Shown in pieces: positions 45,642-56,489 of a stretch of 64,000 nt of DNA. Made by a program: the position numbers and the translations under genes. The DNA comes from Adiantum capillus-veneris (Eukaryota; Streptophyta; Polypodiopsida; Polypodiales; Pteridaceae). Each line of letters opens with the position of its first letter. Positions within the stretch are counted from its first letter, which is position 1. The stretch spans positions 149,433,640 to 149,497,639 of the forward strand of contig CM043955.1 in the NCBI GenBank assembly GCA_014529385.2. Reading direction: 5' to 3'. Under the pieces are notes generated by a model. It did not search any database. It was not told the origin of the DNA and saw only the letters and a list, made by a program, of their open reading frames with translations.

Positions 45642-47590
45642 GAGCACAAGTAGCAAGCTAGATAGCAAAACCACCTCACCAACAACACCTGGAAACTGTC
45701 TACAAATATGGCCAGAAACACAATGTAAAACCTGTGAGACACACTCCAAAATAGAGCTCACGCAATGTCAACCAAATCAGCCCTAAATTGGCTCGAATCG
45801 CATCAAACAAAAGTCTGCAAATATGGCTGCAAATCTGCCCCAAAACAGCCCCAAAATTCAGCTCTTAAACAGCTGCATAAACAAGTCAGGTGTCCCAGAT
45901 TAGCCTACAACTGAGCCATACATGGACACCTGCAAAGAGGAAACAATGGCTGAAAATTCAGCGCCCAAGTAAAACCTCAAACCTGCCTGTAAACTTGTGA
46001 ACCTGTAGCTGAAACCTGCTGAAAAACCTCAAGCCATTAGTGCTCGAATCCGGCTACCTAGCTCATAGCCACACAAGCATACATCACAACATTCACTCTT
46101 GTGAGTGTGTCAAGATAACTGTACGCCTGTCAAACCCGTGAGCTAATCACCAAGCCCACACTGTGCGGTATCGATGCTGACACACGCACAAATCTCCCAC
46201 CTGCAGAGAACACCGCACGCAAACGCTGAGTGCAACCCGTAATCTCTACCTAGATCGCATAAATGATACGCATAAAACTCCTGGGAAAATTTCACCAGAG
46301 TTTCGACGCACAATGGCTATCAACACAAAATAACCATTGTCCTGCAAGCTCAATACAATGAGCAATCAATGCGCATCAAACTGCACTCAACATACATGCA
46401 TAAGCTCTGCAAAACTATGGCAAACAATGCTCGAGATCACAAGACTCTCCCACCCGAGAGCAAACCACTGTCTCAAGCAAAGAAAGATACACAACTCCTC
46501 ATTCTTGCGAGAGTGGATACAAAAAACACAAAACTGTGTCCAAACTGACAAAACCTGTCAAAGTGAGAGTAAACACTCGATCACAAACTATGGCGAGAAT
46601 CTGGGAAAAATCCGACAGAATTTCCCCTGAAAACTGAGCAAAAAACTCAAGTACAATCTCTACCATAAACCATAACACTACTCAATGCCAATGAGTAGAA
46701 ATGCCAAAATGGCTCCACATTTTCACATACAATGGCAATCCGCACTCAACGTACATCAACGGAGTGACCGCGCATACGCAAGCGCCAAAAGATTTGCAAT
46801 CCGGAAACTTATTCAATGCGAAAACAATGCTCTCAAGAGAGCTCACCGGCACTTGAAAGTGCTCGCCAAAATGCATGTATGATGGGCATCAACCATGCGC
46901 CATAACCATATGCAAACCATTCTCAAAGACCATGAATCCAAGCACAAAATCACTGCCAAAGTATCCTGTGAAAACTAGTGAAAGAAGCTCCACCTGTGTG
47001 CTCCAAAAACCTGCGTCTCTCAAGAGACCCCTTCGGTGGTGTGTAAATGCCTCCGTACTTCGTTGCCCAAGTCTACCAAAAAACCCTCAAACCACAAGCT
47101 TAACACAAGCTGCAATTGCATCTTCAGCTCAGAATTTATGCACTCAACTTCAAGCATCTCCTGTGCGTCCAAAAGTGCATCAAATTCGCACACAATGCGA
47201 CAACAGAAAATCTGGAATTTCTGTATACAGTCAGTCTGAGCTGAATATCAGCAAAACGGTGAGAAATTTGCAAAAAGTTTCTTCTGCAAAGTTGTAGACC
47301 ACGTCGAAACGGATGGGAAAGCACACAGAATTCTCAGATCTGCATTCTACAAGGAGAAAAACGAATCTGAAAACAGTGCTGCTGCGCACACAGTTTTAGG
47401 ACAACACCTTCACTTACACACAATCTTCCACACTCCTTTCTGAGCTTCTCCAAGAGCATACATCACTCTCAACTGAGCTCACAAGCTCCCTTTGCATTCT
47501 CACAAAGCTTCCAAGCTTTCTTAATCTCTTTACCGTCGAGAGCGAGCGAGCGAGCTATCGCCTCGAAGCTCTCAAAGCCGTCGTGCTCTC
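45642..47590 (-). other. Long leader of the gag-only element
   Basis: About 1.95 kb without a convincing frame. On the plus strand it is conspicuously poor in G and rich in C and A, with recurring 'ctcaa', 'gcaaa' and 'tgcaaat' words. Confidence 0.5.
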
Positions 47591-47599
47591 CGCGGTCAC

Positions 47600-47634
47600 C
47601 ATAGCTCTGATACCAATATGGTATCAGAGCTATG
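47600..47634. other. Near-perfect palindrome overlapping the primer binding site
   Basis: Arms CATAGCTCTGATACCA (47600-47615) and TGGTATCAGAGCTATG (47619-47634) are exact reverse complements around ATA. One arm is the minus-strand PBS (TGGTATCAGAGC). The other is a second copy of it in inverse orientation inside the LTR end. Confidence 0.9.
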
Positions 47635-47816
47635 ATCGGAGAGCACCACAGATGGAGAGTGAGAGAGAGAAGGAGACACACGACACACAGATATGGGTGG
47701 GGAGACTCAAAGAGTGAGCAGCCCCCTATACACTTATGCTATGTATAAGGTATACAAGTCAGTGGGCGCCCAGACTCTGGGCGGCCGGGCAAGGCACAGA
47801 CGCCTATACCCCAACA

Positions 47817-48106
47817 AGGCCAATGTCTAAGCATTGGCAAGCTGTCAAGAGGATTTTTTGCTACTTGAGTGGCACTTTACATCTTGGCTTGCCCAAGGGA
47901 AAATCATTGCCGCCAGATTGCACTCATATTGCGCTGGTTGTTTTGACACACGAGTGTCCACAAGTGGCTTTTGTTTCATGCTTGGCAGGCAGTTCATGAA
48001 TATGATGGTTGAGCAAGAAGCAACCTATTGTGGCCACTTTTAGTTGTGAGACTGAGTACGGGGCAATCTTCATAGCTATGGTTGAGTGTGTATGACTTAT
48101 GAAATC
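47817..48106 (+). pseudogene. Copia RNase H fragment (continuation of 44886-45155)
   Basis: KHWQAVKRIFCYLSGTLHLG, then frame changes through PQVAFVSC, EQEATYCGHF and a VECV-like end. It corresponds to the RNase H start of the family (compare 57430-57720). It is cut at about 48106 by a diverged chromovirus LTR. Confidence 0.75.
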
Positions 48107-48489
48107 TGATATCTAACACACCCAAATGATATTCTCATATTAAACTGATCATTTAATGTGGGAGAATAAACAAAAAAAAGAGTTAGATTATAGATATGTG
48201 CTTATGGATCTATCTCTGCACGTGGCCAAAGTCAATGGGTCCAAATGAGAGATGGTCTGTCAAAGAGCAATGCTAGCTAATGGAGCTTGAAAGTCTTAGG
48301 GTTAGCTTCATTAAAGACCTCCAAAGGTTAGTGCTTGTTGATTAAGGTGCTTGAGGTTCTTGTCATGTTTATGACTAAGGTGCTTGAGGGGCTTCATGAC
48401 TAAGGTGCTCAAGGGGTGAGATGCTCGCAAAGTCAACATGCATCCCCACACAAGGGGGGGTGAGCCCTACAGGTAGGGGCATGAGAGAG

Positions 48490-48548
<59 letters not shown>

Positions 48549-48716
48549 AAGGCAAGCCAAGTCCAAAGAGGCAACAAGGACACATGTGAATCTCCTCCCC
48601 ATAAGGTTTCTAAAGTCTATTGGTTGACCTCTAAAGGGGTCCAATGAGAATTTGGTTTATTTAAATAATTATCTAGGCATTATCAATCCCTCTCTCTCAA
48701 AGGGGTAAGGAGGACG
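48107..48716 (+). repeat. Diverged 5' part of a chromovirus LTR
   Basis: TGATATCTAACACACCC, then 'attctcatattaaactgatcatttaatgtggga', 'gtgagccctacaggtaggggcatgagaga' and 'aaaggggtccaatgagaatttggtttattt' match the 27163-28753 LTR in order but with many changes. It stops where a minus-strand Copia LTR begins (48717). It is probably one element with the fragment 51430-51578. Confidence 0.7.
48490..48546. repeat. (AC)n microsatellite inside the diverged LTR
   Basis: About 28 AC units. The intact chromovirus LTRs have a short AC run at the equivalent place. Confidence 0.95.
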
Positions 48717-48949
48717 TGTTGGAATTAGGCTTGCAGAGAAACGCACACAGCTTGGAGAAGACGAAGGAAGCTCAAGGCACACAATAGAGAGTGTGTTTCT
48801 TAGTGTGCAATGGAAAAATAGATAGCCCTAGAGTGATGGGCGTATATACTATGCTCGGGAAAAAAACCTCCTAAAGAGAGAAAAATGCCCTGACGGTTCT
48901 AGTGTGTTCACACACATCACTACCACATGTATATGGTAACAAATCCCCC

Positions 48950-50500
48950 CTGGAGTGATGCGGTGAACGAGAGCTGGCACATGAGTAAAGGGAAGTGCCA
49001 TGCCCTCAGGACATGATCAGTCCACAAAGGGGGTAAGCCCAAAGCTTTGCAGAAGGCTTCAAGCTTCTCACGAGACAATGCCTTTGTGAAAAGATCTGCA
49101 AGGTTGTCCTGTGTTGGCACATAAGCCAAGATGATCTCTCCTGCTTAGAGCCTCTCCCTAACATAGTGGTAATGCACCTCAATGTGCTTTGTGCGAGCAT
49201 CAAAAATTGGGTTCCTCGCAACTGCCAATGCGCTCTGACTGTTGGCAGTGTCCTGTCCAACACCCAAATCAGCCATAAGGCGTCTGAGCCATACACACTC
49301 AACTGTAGCTATGAAGACTGCCTTGTACTCAGCCTCACAACTCAAAGTGGCCACAGTAGGTTGCTTCTTGCTCAACCATGATATACATGAACTGCCAAGC
49401 ATGAAACAAAAACCACTTGTGGACACTTGCGTGTCAAAACAACCAGCTCAATCTGAGTTCGAAAAAGCATGTACGTCTGGCGGCAATGATCCCCCCTTGG
49501 GATAAAACAAGCCAAGATGTAAAGTGCCACTAAGGTAGCGGAAAATCCTCTTGATAGCCTACCAATGCTTAGACCCTGGGCTACGCATAAATCTGCTGAC
49601 CTGTGAGACTGGAAACTGAATATCCGGCCTCATGTTGCATACATAAATGAGGCAGCCAGCTGCAGTTTGATAAAGAGTGACATCAGCAGGATCGCCAGCA
49701 TCATGTAAACTCAACTTCAAACCTGTTTCCATGGGAGTGGCAATAGGTTTGCAATCCTCAAGTCCAAACTTACGTAAATTTTTTGACACAAGGCAATACC
49801 ACCATCACACTGCTTAAACTATATACCCAAGTAATGATGTAACAGCCCCAAATCTTTCATCTTGAAATTAGCATTCAAATCAGCCTTAAATTCAGCAATA
49901 TGTCTCTCATTTCGTCCAGTGATCAACAAATCATCGACGTAAAGAACCACAATGAGAAAGTACATCACCCTCATGCTTTAAATACAATGTGCTTTCTATT
50001 GGACTGTTATGAAAGCCTTGTTTGACCAAATGAGTGTCAGCTTTCTCATACCAAGCACGAGGAGATTGCTTCAACCCATACAAAGTATTCTTACATTTGC
50101 ACACTTTGTCCTCTTGTCCTTTTATGACAAAATTGCGTGGCTGTGTTACATAAACTTCCTCAAATATGTCACCATTCAAGAAAGCAGTAACAATGTCTGG
50201 TTGATGTACATCCCAACCAAAACAAGCTGCCAATGCACATAGAAAACGCAGAGTAGTCATACGACAAATGGGAGCAAAAGCCTCTTCATAATCTATGCCT
50301 TTTTGCTGTGCATAACCCTTTGCAACAAGTTGAGCCTTATGGCGATCGATCTCACCATCCGGCTTGCGTTTCAACTTGTAAACCCACTTCATACCAATGG
50401 CCTTTTTTCCAGGAGGCAATTCACATAAAGTCCATGTTTCATTTTCTATAAGTGCATCATATTCTAATTGCATGGCAGCCATCCAATTTTTTTAATTCTG
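48950..50500 (-). pseudogene. Copia reverse transcriptase and RNase H
   Basis: RT starts MAAMQLEYDALIENETWTLC, with KKAIGMKWVYKLKRKPDGEI, DYEEAFAPICRMTTLRFLCA and KNTLYGLKQSPRAWYEK. The catalytic YVDD (near 49940) survives but is put out of frame by one extra T (ctttctcattg). It continues as FGLEDCKPIATPMETGLKLS, VCNMRPDIQFPVS, RNase H STSGFCFMLGSSCISWLSKK, LSCEAEYKAVFIATVECVWL and the closing QDNLADLFTKALSREKLEAF. Stops occur at a few places (for example before AIKRIFRYLSG and AGEIILAYVPT). It is one of the better-preserved copies of this family. Confidence 0.88.
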
Positions 50501-51430
50501 TGCTTCATCAAAAGACAGAGGCTCCTCAACATCATGTAAGCTAGACACAGCCAAAGCATAACAATTTGATGCATAAGATGCATGGCGAGAGCCTGAATGA
50601 GTACGACTAGACAAAGGTGCATCCAATTTACTGTCACGCAAAGTGTGCACCAGTCATTTTGGCATACCTCTAGCCTGCTCATTTTCAACCCTTTCCTCAT
50701 CAAGTACATCATGTACATCTGCATCAGTAATAGGCTGATCTGTAACATTTTGAGAAACCCCCAGAGGCTATACATTTGCCTCATTGGAACTTACATTTGT
50801 ATTTCCACCACCGAAAAGAGGCAACAAAGTGTCGTAAATGTCCTATGAGCTTACATTACTATCTCTAGTACATGACAGCGAGGGCTGAACAGAATCTTCC
50901 ACAAACACTACATCCCATGAAACCAGAATACATTTTGTGTGCGGATGATACAACATGTAACCTTTTCTTTCAGCACTATAACCGACAAAAATATATTTGA
51001 CAGCCTTATCATCCAATTTTCTATGTTGTGTTTGTGGCACCAAAGCATATGCCAAACAGCCAAAAGCACGCATGTGCTCAATAGAAGGCTTTCTATCATG
51101 CCATGCTTTATATGGAATAATAGACTGCAAAGCTTTTTTAGGACACCTGTTTAGTACATAAGTGGCCCACATGATGGCCTCAAGCCAAAAAGAATGCGGC
51201 AAAGCTTGACTTTTGACCATACATCGTGCCATTTCCGTAAGTGACCTGTTTTTTCTCTCAGCAACACCATTTTGCTGAGGTGTATAAGGCACTGTACATT
51301 GGTGTTTTATCCCACGACTGGCCAAAAATGCATTGAATTAATGAGACATATACTCCCCCCCTCCATCGGAACGGAGGGTGCCCATAGTACATTTCGAGAC
51401 ATTTTCAGCCATAGCCAGAAATTGTTTACA
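50500..51430 (-). pseudogene. Copia integrase, C-terminal two thirds
   Basis: Minus-strand reading: KCTMGTLRSDGGGEYMSH, a stop, FNAFLASRGIKHQCTVPYTP, QQNGVAERKNRSLTEMARCM, PHSFWLEAIMWATYVLNRCP, SIEHMRAFGCLAYALVPQT and VKYIFVGYSAERKGYMLYHP. A Ser/Asp/Glu-rich linker to RT follows. The last acid of the catalytic triad lies in NGVAER. The first part of the catalytic core is missing because the element is truncated at 51430. Confidence 0.85.
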
Positions 51431-51578
51431 ACTTAAGGATAATATGAACCTTGTCAATTCTTACATTGTTACATTAGAGTAAGCAAATGTACAAATTTCT
51501 TTTAAATGACCCGTGTTTTTGTCTTATACGACTAGTTCTCTTTTTAATTGTGCACAAATTTAAATATTATGCATGCTT
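51430..51578 (+). mobile_element. Chromovirus-family 3' pol/UTR fragment
   Basis: 'Caacttaaggataatatgaaccttgtcaattcttac' through 'gagtaagcaaatgtacaaa' and 'gtcttatacgactagttctctttttaattgtgcac' matches 34066-34215 of the intact chromovirus ([11 protein letters not shown] and its stop and 3' UTR). It is wedged between two minus-strand Copia fragments. Confidence 0.8.
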
Positions 51579-53143
51579 AAAAGAGTGACACCGGCAAGAT
51601 CACTAGCATCATTAAGACTCAATTTGAAACCTGTTTCCATGGGAATAGCAATAAGTTTACAATCCTCAAGTCCAAACTTACATAGTAATGTCTCTATGTA
51701 GCTTGTTTGACACAAGACAATACCTCCTTCACACTACTTAAAATGTACACCCCAAGTAATGATGCAAAAGCTCCAAGACTTTATTGTTGAAAGTAGCATT
51801 CAAATCAACCTTGAGTTCAACAATGTGTGACTGATTCAGACCAGTAATCAACAAATCATCTACATATAGAATGATGATGAGAAAAAATATCACCCTTACT
51901 CTTGACATACAAAGTGCTTTCAATTGGATTGTTATTAAAGCCTTGTTTAACCAAGTGAGTGTCAGCTTTCTCACACCAAGCACGAGGAGAGTGCTTCAAA
52001 CCATACAAAGCTTTCTTACATTTGCACACTTTATTTTCTTGTCCTTTCTTGACAAAACCAAGAAAGCAATAACAATGTCTGATAGATATACATTTCATCC
52101 AAAAATGGGATGCCAATGCACATTGAAAATGAATGGTAGTCATACGATAAGTGGGAGCAAAGGTCTCTTCATTATCATTGTCTTTTTGGTATGAATAACC
52201 TTTTGCAAAAAGTCTAGCCTTGTAGCTATCAATCTCACTATCCTGCTTACGTTTCAACTTGTAAACCCACTTTGTACCAATGGCCTTTTTGCCAGGAGGC
52301 AAATCACATAAAGTCCATGTGTCATTTTTTATAAGTGCATCATATGCTGATTGCATGACAACCATCCAAGTTTTTGAATTCTATGCTTCATCAAAGAAAG
52401 AGGTTCCTCCTCAAAACATAAACTAGAAATAGCCAAAGCATAGCAATCAGATGCATGGTGAGAACCTAAACGAGTATGACTAGACATAGGTGCATCCAAT
52501 TTACTACATGCAAAGTATGCACCGGCCATTTTGGCGTATCTCTAGCCTCCTCATACTTAACCCTTTCCACATCAAGTACATCAGGTAATAGGTTGGTCCG
52601 ATGTGCCTCATTGGAACTTATATTCAAGTTTCCACCAATAAAAAGAGGCAACAAAGTGTCATAAATGTCCTGTGAGCTTACATTACTGTCTCTGGTACAT
52701 GATAACAAAGGCTGAACAAAATCTTCCACAAAGACAACATCTTGTGCAACCAAGAAAAGTTTTGTTTGCGGATGGTATAACGTGTAACCCTTGCTTTCAA
52801 TATTGTAACCAGCAAAAGTGCATTTAACAGCTTTATCATCCAATTTTTTGCATTGCGTTTGTGGCACCAAAGCATAAGCTAAACAACCAAAAATGTGCAT
52901 GTGATCAATAGATGGCCCTTTTTCATGCCATGCTTCATAAGGTGTCATAGACTGCAAGGTTTTGGTAGGACACTTGTTAAGTACATAAGTAGCACACATG
53001 ATAGCCCCAAGCCAAAACAAATGTGGAAAAGCTTGATTGTTGACCATACATTGTACCATCTTTGTAAGCAGCCAGTTTTTTCTTTTAGCAACACCATTTT
53101 GCATAGGTGTATATGGCACTATACATTGGTGTTTTATCCCCCA
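51579..53143 (-). pseudogene. Copia integrase-RT fragment, minus strand
   Basis: From right to left: GIKHQC-like, MPYTPMQNGVAKRKNWLLTK, LGAIMCATYVLNKCPTKTL, DHMHIFGCLAYALVPQTQ, a linker with VQPLLSCTRDSNVSS and RT with MVVMQSAYDALIKNDTWTLC. Then come KKAIGTKWVYKLKRKQDSEI, KKALYGLKHSPRAWCEK and ILYVDDLLITGLNQSHI; the YVDD box is present. It ends within SLNDASDLAGVTL. A deletion after HCYCFLGF removes part of the fingers. Its upstream part (gag to integrase start) is at 58291-59423, separated by the plus-strand element 53151-58290. Confidence 0.85.
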
Positions 53144-53150
53144 ATAGTAC

Positions 53151-53407
53151 TATTACCATACATATGTGGTAGTGATGTGCATGAATACATCACTACCACA
53201 CTTTGTGTGAGCACACTTAGGACCCGTCGGGGCATTTTTTCCCTCATTGGGAGGTTTTTCCCCCCTGTGCATTGTATATATGTCCATCACTCTAGGGCTA
53301 ACTTATCTTTCCATTGCACACTATGTAATACTACTCTCTAATATGTGCTTTGAGCTTCTTAGTCTTCTCCACGCTGTGTGTATTTCATTGCAACCCTATT
53401 TCCAACA
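53151..53407 (+). repeat. 5' LTR (257 bp) of the plus-strand Copia element
   Basis: Starts TATTACCATACATATGTGG (TG mutated to TA) and ends ATTTCCAACA. An extra 27 or so bases near 53180-53207 distinguish it from all other LTR copies and create a 13-bp perfect inverted repeat. Confidence 0.88.
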
Positions 53408-53437
53408 ATTGGTATCATAGTCAGGTTGCATCCTTCC

Positions 53438-53578
53438 AGGCTTAGTTGCTAGCATTGCCAGCACACGCCTGCTCACTTTCTCAAATTTTAGTGAGCTTTG
53501 GTGAGGCTTAGTTGCCAGTATTGCTAGCACATTACTGCTCACTTTTCTCAAATTTTAGTGAGCTTTGGTGAGCGTCAG
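53438..53578 (+). repeat. Tandem duplication in the Copia leader
   Basis: 'Ggcttagttgctagcattgccagcacac' to 'ttttagtgagctttggtgag' occurs twice in a row with few changes. The corresponding leader at 41130-41210 has a single copy. Confidence 0.75.
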
Positions 53579-53779
53579 ATTTTCCATTCGGGCTCATTTC
53601 GGCCTCCGTTTCCACTACAGGCAGTATTGCACATACAATTTTTTCATTTTGTGCACAATTTTTGTTAGTATCCCTTTTTGCATAACAAGTTTTTACTGTC
53701 TTCTTTGGGTTTGTGTTGTTAGTCCCGCTTCATTTCTCCTCTTTTTGGGCATTTTTCACACGACATACAGGCATTCGCC

Positions 53780-54805
53780 ATGGCTTACCACAACACAGAT
53801 GTGTTCAAGATGTTTGTTGCTAAGGATAAATTGGATGGGGACAATTACCCAATGTGGGCTGACATGATGCAACATGTTCTTGTGTCAAAGGGCATTGGAA
53901 TGTTGTGCAAGGCATTGATGTATACCATGGTTCTAAGGATACATGCAATATTGAGGATGTTGCAGGTTTTGGTGGTAGGGTTGCTACTGTGAGAGCTATT
54001 TTTCCTACGGCTAGGCAAGCTCATTGGGAAGTTAGAGATGCATAGGCTCATGCATTGATTGAGTTATCTGTGAAGCACACAATTACTCCTCACATTCTTT
54101 CAGCTAAATCTGCAAAACAGGCTTGGGATATTCTATATGGTCTTTATGCAAGTCACATTGAGGCTAAAATTGCATTGCTGCGTAAAGAGCTGGAGTTGAA
54201 GATTATGCATGACGAAGACGAAATGGACACTTTCCTTTCTGGTATCAAAGATATTAATGAGCACTTATTTTTATGGGCCAAGTCATTCCTAAGAGTTCCC
54301 TTGTGCAGACTGTTCTTGATGGTTTGCCAAACTCTTACCAGAATTTTGCTAGTACTTGGAGACTTATGACCCAAGGAAATTCAGAAGTTAAGTTTGATGC
54401 ATTATGCACATTGTTGTTGCAAGAGTCACTTTCAAGAAAAAACAGGGCTAAACAACGTGCAATTTTACTGCTGCTCAAAGGAAAAGTGGTAACAGCAATG
54501 TAGCCACTTCTCATGGTTCTTCTGCGAGTGGTAAATCACATGTTTCTAATGCTTCTACTGGCATCACTTCGTTTGGGGATTCTGGTGAAAAAGGCAAGAA
54601 AAGGATGCATTGCCATTATTGTAAAGCTAATGATCACTTGATCAAGCGGTGTCCGAAATTGAAGGCAAAAGAGGCTAAGAAGAAAGAGGTTGGTTCCACT
54701 ACAAGTGCAACAATTATGAAGTCTTCTGTGAAAGGAGATTGTGATGCTCATGCAGATGTAGAATGGGCTTTTAGTGTAGAGTGCACTTATGATCCTTCTC
54801 CATGA
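53780..54805 (+). pseudogene. Copia gag (broken)
   Basis: ATG at 53780, MAYHNTDVFKMFVAKDKLDG, with the conserved NYPMWADMMQHVLVSKG intact. A frameshift near 53900 and a TAG near 54042 follow. The frame resumes at IELSVKHTITPHILSAKSAK, ALLRKELELKIMHDEDEMD and, after another shift, SLVQTVLDGLPNSYQNFAST. The zinc knuckle CHYCKANDHLIKRC is complete here. This is the best reference for the antisense gag pieces at 26.7-27.1 and 59.2-59.4 kb. Confidence 0.88.
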
Positions 54806-54837
54806 TGCATGTACGTTAGTTGTTGCAGATGCTCATG

Positions 54838-56160
54838 TGTGGTACTTTGATAGTGGTGCTACAAAGTATATTACCTCTCATCGTGACTTGTTTTACCTCT
54901 TTCTTGGATGTCGCTCATGGGACTTTACTCACTTGTGCCAACAATACCTCTTATCCAATTAAGGGAGTTGGAAAGACTATGTTGACTGCTGTGAATGGCA
55001 GTTCTTTCATACTTGTTAATGCACTCTATATACCTGAGAACAAAAAGAACCTTTTGTTTGTATCCGTACGTGCTAGACTTGGTCTTGCTGTCAAATTTGT
55101 GGATGACAGATGTATAGTTCATGATCTCAGTTTTGGTGATAAAATTGATGCATCTGGTATTTTGTGTCGTGGGTTGTATAAGCTCACTTTGTATGACAAG
55201 TGTGGGCAGAATTTTGTAAATGCTGGATTCCAAGGCTGTTTTAGATGCAAAACTTTGGCATGCATGTTTTGGGCATCTAAATTTTGCTAGTTTGCTGTCT
55301 TTGTAGAAATCTGATATGGTTGCTTCTTTTTTGCCTCTTGAAGAATGTTTGTGAAGACTGTATTTTGGGCAAAAATGCAGCATTCGAAATTTCCAAAGGA
55401 TGGTTTAGTTTGGGCTACATGCATGTTGCAGCTTGTGCATAGTGATGTTTGTGGGTCCATGCAAACTCCATCCTTGGGCAATTACCTTTACTTTGTGACT
55501 TTTAGTGATGATAACTCTAGGCATGCATGGGTGTATTCGCTTAAAGTGAAGTCCAAAGTGTTTATGTGCTTCAAGCACTTTTTGGCTATGGCTGAAAATG
55601 TTTCTAAATGTACTATGGGCACCCTCCGTTCAGATGGAGGGGAGGAGTATATGTCTCATGAGTTTAATGCATTTCTGGCTAGTCGTGGGATAAAACAGCA
55701 AAGTACATTGTCATATACACCTTAGAAAAATGGTGTCGCTGAAAGGAAAAATAGGTCGCTTACAGAAATGGCACGATGTATGGTCAAAAGTCAAGCTTTG
55801 CCACATTCGTTTGAGGCTATCATGTGTGCCACTTATGTACTTAACAAGTGTCCTACAAAAGTTGTACAGCCTATGACTCCTTATGAAGCATGGCATGATA
55901 GAAAGCCATCTATTGATCACATGCATGTTTTTTATTGTTTGGCTTATGCTTTGTTGCCACAAACGTAGTACAAAAAATTGGATGATAAGGTTGTCAAATG
56001 CATTTTTGTTGGCTATAATACTGAAAGCAAAGGTTACAGGTTGTACCATCTGCAAACAAAGTGTATCTTGGTTTCACACAGGATGTTGTGTTTGTGGAAG
56101 ATTCTGTTCAGCCCTTGTTGTCATGTACTAGAGATAGTAATGTAAGCTCATAGGACATTA
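54838..56160 (+). pseudogene. Copia protease and integrase (broken)
   Basis: The protease box WYFDSGATKYITS (about 54841-54880) is followed by TPLE-like LYIPENKKNLLFVSVRARLG. The pre-integrase domain has KTLACMFWASKFC and CILGK-type remnants. The integrase core has LVHSDVCGSMQTPSLGNYLY, FSDDNSRHAWVYSLKVKSK, GTLRSDGGEEYMSHEFNAFL, a TAG in place of the Gln before KNGVAERKNRSL, and AIMCATYVLNKCPTK. The D,D,E residues can still be found but in different frames. Confidence 0.85.
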
Positions 56161-56489
56161 TGGCAGTTCGTTGTCTCTTTTCAGTGGTGGAAATTTGAAT
56201 GTAAATTCCAATGAGGCAAATGTACAACAAATGGGGGTTTTTGAAAATACTACAGATCAACATATTTCTAATGCAGATGTACATGATGTACTTGATGTGG
56301 AAAGGGCTGAAAATGAGCAGGCTAGAGGTATGACAAAATAGCTAGTGCATACTTTGCATGATAGTAAGTTGGATGCATCTTTGTCTAGTCGTGCTGGTTC
56401 AAATTCTTGCCATGCATCTTTTGCATTAGATTGTTATGCGTTGGCCATGTCAAGCTTACATGATGTTGAGGAACCTCTGTCTTTTGATG

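Larger units (their letters stand above)
45156..47816 (-). mobile_element. Gag-only LTR element (one LTR) flanked by AGGCC duplications
   Basis: A 2661-bp insert in a Copia RT fragment. AGGCC occurs on both sides (45151-45155 and 47817-47821), and the insert begins TG and ends CA. In minus orientation it has an LTR-like start (TGTTGGGGTATAGGCG, 47816 leftwards) of about 200 bp, a PBS TTGGTATCAGAGC beginning at 47620, a leader of nearly 2 kb and a gag frame. The other end is not an LTR, because gag runs straight to the junction. So it is either an insertion that was truncated during reverse transcription or a deleted element whose AGGCC match is fortuitous. Confidence 0.6.
48717..51430 (-). 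mobile_element. Copia element, minus strand, 5'-truncated
   Basis: The 3' LTR (48717-48941, TGTTACC...TTCCAACA on the minus strand) and polypurine tract (aatcccccc reversed, 48942-48950) are followed by RNase H, RT and most of the integrase, ending abruptly near 51430. The gag, protease and 5' LTR are missing. It sits inside a remnant of a chromovirus-family element. Confidence 0.85.
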
